Position numbers and translations under genes: made by a program. This document shows positions 57,937 through 64,000 of a stretch of 64,000 bases of DNA, piece after piece. Position 1 is the first letter of the stretch. Every line of letters begins with the position of its first letter. Location of the stretch: assembly GCF_003696305.1 (NCBI RefSeq), contig NZ_RFFK01000009.1, positions 1-64,000 of the forward strand, written 5' to 3'. The stretch comes from Pseudomonas sp. AOB-7. Its GTDB lineage: Bacteria > Pseudomonadota > Gammaproteobacteria > Pseudomonadales > Pseudomonadaceae. The notes beneath the pieces were generated by a model that saw only the letters and a list, made by a program, of their open reading frames with translations, was not told the DNA's origin and searched no databases.

Positions 57937-59051
57937 GGCGCCTCCCCGGCCGCGGCGGCCCCCTGCCGGCGCTGCGCCTGCTTGCGCTGCAGGTAGGCCT
58001 GCAGCGCCTCGAGCGACTCGCTCAGATCCGGCACCTGCACCTCGACCCGCTCGTCGGCCAGCTCGGCGAAGCGCTGACGCAGGGCGCGACTATCGGGGTT
58101 GTCCAGATTGAAATGGGCGTCGAGGATCTCCCCGGCCTGCTTCAGTGCCTGCCGATAGACCCCGCTCTGGCCATGCAGCGCGGCCCACTGCGCCTGCTCC
58201 AGGGCCAGCGACAGGCTCAGGCGCACCTGGCTCAGGCTCTGCCCGGAGAGCAGCGGACGGATATTGCGGTCGGCGTCGAACTCGATGCGGAAGTACTGCG
58301 CCAGGGTCGCCAGCCATTCGCTCCACCAGGCGCGGCCATCGCCCTCGGCGGCCAGGTCGGCGAGCACGTCGCCCTGCCCCGCGAAACTCGGCGCCAGCGG
58401 GTTGAGGCTGGCGGCCTGCTCGCGCAGCGCGGCCAGTTGCAGGAACAGGCCGACGCGATCCGGCCGCTGGGTGGTGCGCAGCGCTTCCAGGCTGCGGCTG
58501 AGCTGCTCGCGGGCGGCGAAGGCGGCGGGGTCGTCCTGCTCGCGGAGGATCTCGTCGGCGGCCAGCACCAGGGCTTCGGCGCTGGCCACGTCCTGCAGCG
58601 CGGACAGGCGCAGGGTGGCCAGGCGCAGCAGGTGCTCGGCCTCGTCCAGGCGCCAGTCCTGGCGGCTGCCGTCGAGCACGCTTTCCAGGCGCTGGCTGAG
58701 GCGCTGCTGATCGCCCTGCAGATTGGCCAGCAGACGCCGGCGCTCGTCCAGCTCATCGGCGCTGGGCAGCTGGTTCAGACGGCGTTCGAGTTGCCCGATC
58801 AGCTCGCCGACCTTGCCGCTCTCGGCGCGCGCGCTCTGCAGCTGATCGCGCTGCTGCTGATCCTGCTGCTGCAACTGCTGCAGCTGCCACAGGCTCCAGC
58901 CACCGGCACCGGCGCCGCCCAGGCCGACCAGCAGGGCGAACGCGGCGAGGCCGCGGCCGGCGCTGCGCGGGGCCTTGGCGGGAGCTGCGGGGGGAGTGGC
59001 GGTGGCCTCGCTGGCCGGCGTCTGGTCTTGCGGGGTGGCTGCTTCGCTCAC
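57933..59051 (-). CDS. hemX: HemX family membrane protein
   Basis: The 372-residue protein has a Pro/Ala-rich cytoplasmic head, one transmembrane helix (AAFALLVGLGGAGAGGWSLW) and a coiled-coil periplasmic domain with many Gln and Leu (LWQLQQLQQQDQQQRDQLQS). The start is the GTG at 59051, preceded by AAAGGA. Once annotated as uroporphyrinogen methyltransferase, it lacks the SAM-binding fold. It lies between hemD and hemY in one operon. Confidence 0.88.
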   Translation of the reverse strand: MSEAATPQDQTPASEATATPPAAPAKAPRSAGRGLAAFALLVGLGGAGAGGWSLWQLQQLQQQDQQQRDQLQSARAESGKVGELIGQLERRLNQLPSADELDERRRLLANLQGDQQRLSQRLESVLDGSRQDWRLDEAEHLLRLATLRLSALQDVASAEALVLAADEILREQDDPAAFAAREQLSRSLEALRTTQRPDRVGLFLQLAALREQAASLNPLAPSFAGQGDVLADLAAEGDGRAWWSEWLATLAQYFRIEFDADRNIRPLLSGQSLSQVRLSLSLALEQAQWAALHGQSGVYRQALKQAGEILDAHFNLDNPDSRALRQRFAELADERVEVQVPDLSESLEALQAYLQRKQAQRRQGAAAAGEAP

Positions 59052-59064
59052 GTATCCATCCTTT

Positions 59065-59838
59065 CTAGAGGGCAGCGGCCGGGTATCGTTCCAGCGCTGC
59101 CAGCAAGGCCGCGGCGCTGGCGCCGCGACAATCCACAACGATCTGTGCACCCGCGCGGCGTGCCTGCTCGGCGACCCGCGGGCTGGGCAGGAACAAGGGT
59201 AGCCGAGCCAGTTCGGGCCAGTCGGCAGCGGCCAGTTCGATCAGGTGTTCGAGCCCCTGCCCACTGCTGACCACCAGGGCGTTCAGGCGTTCCGCACGCA
59301 CCCGTGCGGCCAGTTCGCCCGGCGCGTAGCTGGGCAGCAGGCGGCGGTACAGTGGCAGATAGTCGACCGTCGCACCTTGGCCGCGCAAGCGTTCGGCGAG
59401 GAATTCTCGGCCACCCTCGCCGCGCAGGATCAGCACCCGCGGCGCCGGCGCGGCGGCCAGCGCCTGCTGCAGGCGCGGCAGGGCCAGCAGCGCCTCGCTG
59501 TCGTCGCCGTCGTCCGGGCAGTGGGCGTTGAGGCCATGCTCGGCGAGCACCGCGGCGGTCGCCGCGCCGACCGCGAACCAGGGCTGCTCGGCCGGCGCCG
59601 GCACGCGGTGGCGTTCAAGCAGGGCCAGGCCCAGGCGCGCGGCCGGCTTGCTCACCGCGATCACCGCGCTGTAGTGCGCCAGCTCGAGGATGGCGGCGCG
59701 CTGCGCGGGCGTTTCCGCCAGCGGCTCGATGACCAGCAACGGCAGGCTGTGACTGGCGATGCCGCGCTCGGCCAGGGTCTGCGCCAACGCCGCGCACTCC
59801 TCGGCCGGCCGCGTCAGCAGCAGGCGCCAGGCGCTCAC
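59065..59838 (-). CDS. hemD: Uroporphyrinogen-III synthase
   Basis: The 257-residue two-domain enzyme cyclises hydroxymethylbilane with ring D inversion. Conserved features are [20 protein letters not shown] at the N-terminus and [18 protein letters not shown] near residue 180. The start is the GTG at 59838, whose GTGA overlaps the hemC stop by 4 bp; the reading frame continues upstream inside hemC. hemX begins 14 bp after its end. Confidence 0.92.
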   Translation of the reverse strand: MSAWRLLLTRPAEECAALAQTLAERGIASHSLPLLVIEPLAETPAQRAAILELAHYSAVIAVSKPAARLGLALLERHRVPAPAEQPWFAVGAATAAVLAEHGLNAHCPDDGDDSEALLALPRLQQALAAAPAPRVLILRGEGGREFLAERLRGQGATVDYLPLYRRLLPSYAPGELAARVRAERLNALVVSSGQGLEHLIELAAADWPELARLPLFLPSPRVAEQARRAGAQIVVDCRGASAAALLAALERYPAAAL

Positions 59839-60773
59839 GGATGGCCGGCCTCGCCGTAGACCGCCTTGAGGATGGCCTCGGCGCCCTGCGCCAGCAGTGC
59901 TTCGGCCACCCGCACGCCGAGCGCTTCGGCATCGGCGGCGGCGGCACGCGCCTCGGCGCGCAGCAGCTGGCCTCCATCGGGCTGGCCGACCAGGCCGCGC
60001 AGCCACAGCTGCTCGCCTTCGAGCAGGGCGTAGCAGGCGATGGGCACCTGGCAGCCGCCGTTGAGGCGCTTGTTCAGCGCACGCTCGGCGGTGACCCGCA
60101 GCGCGGTCTCGCGGTGGTGCAACGGCGCCAGCAGGGCGTGGATCTCGGCGTCGACGCTGCGGCACTCGATGCCGACGGCGCCCTGGCCGCCGGCCGGCAG
60201 GCTGTCCTCGGCGCTGAGCGAGCTGCGGATGCGCTCCTCGAAGCCGAGGCGGATCAGCCCGGCGGCGGCGAGAATGATGGCGTCGTACTCGCCGGCATCC
60301 AGCTTGGCCAGGCGGGTGTTGACGTTGCCGCGCAGGAACTGGATCTTCAGGTCGGGCCGGCGCGCCAGCAGCTGGGCCTGGCGGCGCAGGCTGGAGGTGC
60401 CGACCACGCTGCCGGCCGGCAGCGCATCGAGGCTGGCGTAGCGGTTGGAAACGAAGGCGTCGCGCGGGTCTTCGCGCTCGCAGATGCAGTACAGGCCCAG
60501 GCCTTCGGGGAAGTCCATCGGCACGTCCTTCATCGAGTGCACGGCGATGTCGGCCTGGTTCTCCAGCAGCGCGGTTTCCAGCTCCTTGACGAACAGGCCC
60601 TTGCCGCCGATCTTCGCCAGCGGCGCGTCGAGCAGTTTGTCGCCGCGGCTGACCATGGGCACCAGGCTGACCTTGAGGCCAGGGTGGGCCGCTTCGAGAC
60701 GGGTTTTGACGTGCTCGGCCTGCCACAGGGCCAGGGCGCTCTTACGGGTGGCGATACGGATTTCGCGGGACAT
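59835..60773 (-). CDS. hemC: Porphobilinogen deaminase (hydroxymethylbilane synthase)
   Basis: The 312-residue enzyme polymerises four porphobilinogens. The start is the ATG at 60773 ([20 protein letters not shown]). The dipyrromethane-cofactor cysteine lies in [13 protein letters not shown] near residue 242, and the substrate-site segments [13 protein letters not shown] and [11 protein letters not shown] are intact. It is followed by hemD with a 4-bp overlap and preceded by algR. Confidence 0.97.
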   Translation of the reverse strand: MSREIRIATRKSALALWQAEHVKTRLEAAHPGLKVSLVPMVSRGDKLLDAPLAKIGGKGLFVKELETALLENQADIAVHSMKDVPMDFPEGLGLYCICEREDPRDAFVSNRYASLDALPAGSVVGTSSLRRQAQLLARRPDLKIQFLRGNVNTRLAKLDAGEYDAIILAAAGLIRLGFEERIRSSLSAEDSLPAGGQGAVGIECRSVDAEIHALLAPLHHRETALRVTAERALNKRLNGGCQVPIACYALLEGEQLWLRGLVGQPDGGQLLRAEARAAAADAEALGVRVAEALLAQGAEAILKAVYGEAGHP

Positions 60774-60870
60774 GGGGCAAATTCCAGAAAACGGATTGCC
60801 GCGAATCATAACAGGCTCGCCCGGCGCCAGCTGATGGGCGGCGGCTATCGGCCGCAGCCGGCACCCGGCG

Positions 60871-61617
60871 CTACAGCGACTGCATCAGCTTGCGCACCCC
60901 GGCCACATGGCGCCGGCTGACCACCAGCGAATCGCCCTCCAGCCCCTTGAGGAACAGCTGGAAGTGCCCCAGCGGCGTGCGCTGCAGGCGCTCGATGCGC
61001 TCGCGGGCGACCAGGGCGTTGCGGTGGATGCGCACGAAGCGCTCGCCGAACTCGTCTTCCAAGGCCTTCAGCGGCTCGTCCAGCAGCACCTCGCCACCCT
61101 CGTGGCGCAGGGTCACGTACTTGTGATCGGCGATGAAATAGACTACGTGATCCAGCGGGATCAGCTCGATGCCCTTGCGCGTACGGGCGCTGATATGGCT
61201 GCGCGGGCCGCTGCCGCTCTCGGCGGCCGGCCGGGTCAGCGCCGCCAGCTGCACCCGGTTGGGCCGCTCGGCCTTCTTCAGCGCCTCGCTGAGGCTCTCG
61301 GCGCGCACCGGCTTGACCAGATAGCCGACCGCGCTGACCTGGAAGGCTTCCAGGGCGAACTCGTCGTGCGCCGTGCAGAAGATCACCGCCGGCGGCGCCT
61401 CGCGCTCGCACAGCTTGGCGGCGACCTGCAGACCGTCCAGCCCGGGCATGCGGATATCCAGCAGGACCACGTCCGGCTTGAGGCTGTCAATCAGGGTCAG
61501 GGCCTCCTCGCCATTGCTGGCAGCGGGCTCCAGGACCCGGTAGCCCTCGAGTTCGCCGACCATGCGGCTGAGGCGCTCGCGGGCGAGGGGTTCGTCGTCG
61601 ACGATCAGGACATTCAT
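60871..61617 (-). CDS. algR: Response regulator AlgR (LytTR family)
   Basis: The 248-residue regulator has a receiver domain ([20 protein letters not shown]) with the phospho-acceptor Asp54 in [11 protein letters not shown] LytTR DNA-binding domain covers about residues 145-245 ([40 protein letters not shown]). In P. aeruginosa it controls alginate, twitching motility (fimU operon) and c-di-GMP-related genes. Its ATG overlaps the algZ stop by 4 bp. Confidence 0.97.
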   Translation of the reverse strand: MNVLIVDDEPLARERLSRMVGELEGYRVLEPAASNGEEALTLIDSLKPDVVLLDIRMPGLDGLQVAAKLCEREAPPAVIFCTAHDEFALEAFQVSAVGYLVKPVRAESLSEALKKAERPNRVQLAALTRPAAESGSGPRSHISARTRKGIELIPLDHVVYFIADHKYVTLRHEGGEVLLDEPLKALEDEFGERFVRIHRNALVARERIERLQRTPLGHFQLFLKGLEGDSLVVSRRHVAGVRKLMQSL

Positions 61618-62696
61618 ATTGCTCTGGCTTCCTGCGTGAGTCTCGCACAAGGATAGCGTAGACAGCTGTAATGGCGGCCGTCACGGCGCTCCACGCTGAG
61701 ACTGGCGCGCGGCCCGAAAAGTGCCGCCAGGCGCGCGTCGATATTGCTCAGCGCTTGGTGCGTTCCCCGCGACGGGTGCTGCTCGCCCCGCTCTTCATAC
61801 GGATTGCTGACACACAAGCTGAACACACCATCCTGGTAGTCCGCCTCGATCCGCACCAAGCCGCCCTCGATGCGCGGCTGAATGCCGTAGATCAACGCAT
61901 TTTCCAACAGCGGTTGCAGGGTCAGCTGGGGAATCGGCAGATCCTCCGGCACACCCTCGACCTCCCACTGCAACTGTAGCCGTTCGCCGAGCCGATAGTG
62001 CTCGATCGACAGATATCGTTTCGCCAGTTCCAGTTCCTCCTTCCAGGGCACCAGACTGCCGGGCTTGGCCAGGCTGGCGCGAAACAGGTCGGACAGATCC
62101 AGCACCGCCTGTTCGGCCTTGAGCGGGTCGACCGCCACCAGGCTGGCGATGCTGTTCAGGCTGTTGAACAGAAAATGCGGGCGGATGCGCGCCTGCAGCG
62201 ATTCGATGCGCGCGCGCAGCTCGGCCTGCTCCTGCCGCCGCCATTGGCTCTGCAGGTAGAAATAGCGTAGCAGCAGCGCGGACATGATCAGGCCGATCAA
62301 TGCATGGCGCAGATAAAGGTTGACCTCGCCGCTGCGCGGCAGCGGCCCGCCCAGCTCGTAGTAGTCGGCCACCGCCGTGCAGCCCAGGGTCAGCAGCACC
62401 ACCAGGGCGCAGCACAGGCCGCCGGCCAGCGCCGGACGCCTGCGCGCCAGCAGCGGCCGCAGGCGGCACAGCAGCGCCGCCGAAAGCAGCACGATCCACT
62501 GCACGAACAGCGAGGTCAGCGCCAGGCGCACCCAGTCGAAGCCGGGCAGCATCGGCTCGGACAGCACCAGCACCAGCACCAGCAGCTCGGCCAGCAGCAC
62601 CATGCTCAGCAGCGCTTCCGGCTGGCACAGTTCGGGAACGAAGAAGTCGTCGGCAGACGCGTTGTGGTTGTTCTTGGCAGGGACTTGTTTTGGCAT
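61614..62696 (-). CDS. algZ: Sensor histidine kinase AlgZ (FimS)
   Basis: The 360-residue membrane kinase has about four to six N-terminal transmembrane helices and a LytS-type His_kinase domain with the phosphohistidine motif RPHFLFNSLNSIASLV near residue 175. The ATPase region (LPIPQLTLQPLLENALIYGI) lacks the canonical glycine-rich boxes, as noted for P. aeruginosa FimS. The start is the ATG at 62696 (MPKQVPAKNNHNASADDFF). It is the cognate kinase of AlgR and is divergent from argH. Confidence 0.95.
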   Translation of the reverse strand: MPKQVPAKNNHNASADDFFVPELCQPEALLSMVLLAELLVLVLVLSEPMLPGFDWVRLALTSLFVQWIVLLSAALLCRLRPLLARRRPALAGGLCCALVVLLTLGCTAVADYYELGGPLPRSGEVNLYLRHALIGLIMSALLLRYFYLQSQWRRQEQAELRARIESLQARIRPHFLFNSLNSIASLVAVDPLKAEQAVLDLSDLFRASLAKPGSLVPWKEELELAKRYLSIEHYRLGERLQLQWEVEGVPEDLPIPQLTLQPLLENALIYGIQPRIEGGLVRIEADYQDGVFSLCVSNPYEERGEQHPSRGTHQALSNIDARLAALFGPRASLSVERRDGRHYSCLRYPCARLTQEARAI

Positions 62697-62941
62697 CGAC
62701 GCAGTTTCCGTGTCGCCCGGCGGGCCGGCAAGCCAGACGGCTCCGGCCGGGCAAAATAAAGCACCGAAATGCCGCCGCCGCGACAAAATTGTGAAGCAGC
62801 CGACAGCGCCGACGCCTGCCGGGCGGCAAACGCGGCGCGGCGAAAGGGCCGCCGACCCTGTTATTATCGGCGCACTTTGTCCGCCATGCCGGCCGCCGCA
62901 CGCGGCCCGCCCGATCCAGAGCCCGAACCAGAGCACGTGCC

Positions 62942-64000
62942 ATGAGCAGCGAAAAAACCAACCAATCCTGGGGCGGCCGCTTCAGCGAGCCCGTCGACGC
63001 CTTCGTCGCCCGCTTCACCGCCTCGGTCGAATTCGACAAGCGCCTGTATCGCCACGACATCATGGGCTCCATCGCCCACGCCAGCATGCTGGCCAAGGTC
63101 GGCGTGCTCACCGATGCCGAGCGCGATGCGATCATCGACGGCCTGAAGCAGATCCAGGCCGAGATCGAGGCCGGCCAGTTCGACTGGCGCGTCGACCTGG
63201 AAGACGTGCACATGAATATCGAGGCGCGCCTGACCGACCGCATCGGCGTCACCGGCAAGAAGCTGCACACCGGGCGCTCGCGCAACGACCAGGTGGCCAC
63301 CGATATCCGCCTGTGGCTGCGCGACGAGATCGACCTGATCCTCGCCGAGATCACCCGCCTGCAGCGGGGCCTGCTGGGTCTGGCCGAAGCCGAGGCGGAC
63401 ACCATCATGCCCGGCTTCACCCACCTGCAGACCGCCCAGCCGGTGACCTTCGGCCACCACCTGCTGGCCTGGTTCGAGATGCTGTCGCGCGACTACGAGC
63501 GCCTGGTGGACTGCCGCAAGCGCACCAACCGCATGCCCCTGGGCAGCGCCGCGCTGGCCGGCACCACCTACCCGATCCAGCGCGAGATCACCGCACAGTT
63601 GCTGGGTTTCGACGCCGTTGGCGGCAACTCCCTGGACGGCGTGTCGGATCGCGACTTCGCCATCGAATTCTGTGCCGCCGCCTCCCTGGCGATGATGCAC
63701 CTGTCGCGCTTCTCCGAAGAGCTGGTGCTGTGGACCAGCGCGCAGTTCCAGTTCATCGACCTGCCGGACCGTTTCTGCACTGGCAGCTCGATCATGCCGC
63801 AGAAGAAAAACCCCGACGTACCGGAGCTGGTACGCGGCAAGAGCGGCCGGGTGTTCGGCGCGCTGATGGGCCTGCTGACCCTGATGAAAGGCCAGCCGCT
63901 GGCCTACAACAAGGACAACCAGGAAGACAAGGAACCGCTGTTCGACGCCGCCGACACCCTGCGCGATTCGCTGCGAGCCTTCGCCGACATGGTCCCGGCG
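62942..64000 (+). CDS. argH: Argininosuccinate lyase, C-terminal part missing
   Basis: The window holds the first 353 codons. Argininosuccinate lyase cleaves argininosuccinate to arginine and fumarate, the last step of arginine synthesis. Visible signatures are [20 protein letters not shown] at the start, [39 protein letters not shown], and the catalytic-serine loop [12 protein letters not shown] near residue 280. The reading frame is open to the window edge, so truncation is due to the window, not a mutation. It is divergent from algZ across 245 bp. Confidence 0.97.
   Translation, partial: MSSEKTNQSWGGRFSEPVDAFVARFTASVEFDKRLYRHDIMGSIAHASMLAKVGVLTDAERDAIIDGLKQIQAEIEAGQFDWRVDLEDVHMNIEARLTDRIGVTGKKLHTGRSRNDQVATDIRLWLRDEIDLILAEITRLQRGLLGLAEAEADTIMPGFTHLQTAQPVTFGHHLLAWFEMLSRDYERLVDCRKRTNRMPLGSAALAGTTYPIQREITAQLLGFDAVGGNSLDGVSDRDFAIEFCAAASLAMMHLSRFSEELVLWTSAQFQFIDLPDRFCTGSSIMPQKKNPDVPELVRGKSGRVFGALMGLLTLMKGQPLAYNKDNQEDKEPLFDAADTLRDSLRAFADMVPA

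Overview
The window is a GC-rich chromosomal segment of a Pseudomonas species. The evidence is the gene content and order: spu/agu polyamine genes, gcvT-gcvH, ubiI-ubiH-pepP, zapA-6S RNA-5-formyltetrahydrofolate cyclo-ligase, ubiD, rho-trxA, ppx/ppk-hemB, algP-algQ-dsbB, and hemY-hemX-hemD-hemC-algR-algZ/argH. From memory of the P. aeruginosa PAO1 gene order, the left 8 kb matches the PA0292-PA0299 region and everything from gcvH rightward matches PA5214-PA5263. The window therefore joins two blocks that lie apart in PAO1. No tRNA, rRNA, CRISPR array, prophage or transposase was seen.

Region 1 (1-8.2 kb) is polyamine and agmatine catabolism. It holds the 5' tip of spuC, then spuB and spuA on the minus strand, divergent spuI, an orphan polyamine-binding protein, the TetR-type regulator aguR, and aguB-aguA. 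The two promoter regions carry conspicuous inverted repeats. Region 2 (8.2-12.4 kb, minus strand) is a tightly coupled reactive-sulfur operon: a BigR/SqrR-type persulfide sensor, two half-size YeeE/YedE permeases, a DUF2892 membrane protein, a persulfide dioxygenase-like metallo-hydrolase and a SulP transporter, with an 11-bp inverted-repeat operator upstream of the sensor gene. Region 3 (12.4-17.1 kb) has gcvH-gcvT without gcvP, then an Fe(III) permease and binding protein without an ATPase. Region 4 (17.2-26.4 kb) has the two ubiquinone hydroxylases, pepP, a YecA-like gene, a ZapB-like and zapA pair, 6S RNA, the folate cyclo-ligase, a 43-residue membrane protein, an EVE-domain protein, a GGDEF sensor protein and a FliL-like protein.

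Region 5 (26.4-41.5 kb) has a quinone reductase, a ferredoxin-reductase fusion coupled to ubiD, rho and trxA. Next comes a cassette of a GntR regulator, a polar amino-acid-type ABC transporter and ureidoglycolate lyase, then convergent ppx and ppk, and hemB. Region 6 (41.7-53.4 kb) is a run of accessory housekeeping genes: DedA, a fatty-acid hydroxylase family protein, ElbB, a thioesterase, DUF188, an SDR, an SseB-C-like protein, an FTR1-cytochrome c iron permease, LysE, TerC, MscS, an ABC-F ATPase and a TIGR02444 protein. Region 7 (53.4-64 kb) has algP, an FKBP isomerase, algQ/rsd, dsbB, hemYXDC, algR-algZ and divergent argH, which runs off the right end.

The most interesting items are the sulfur operon ending in SulP, a 29-codon minigene repeating the UbiH N-terminus just before ubiH, two diverged copies of a palindromic intergenic element, stacked inverted repeats between spuA and spuI, and the ABC/ureidoglycolate lyase cassette inserted between trxA and ppx.
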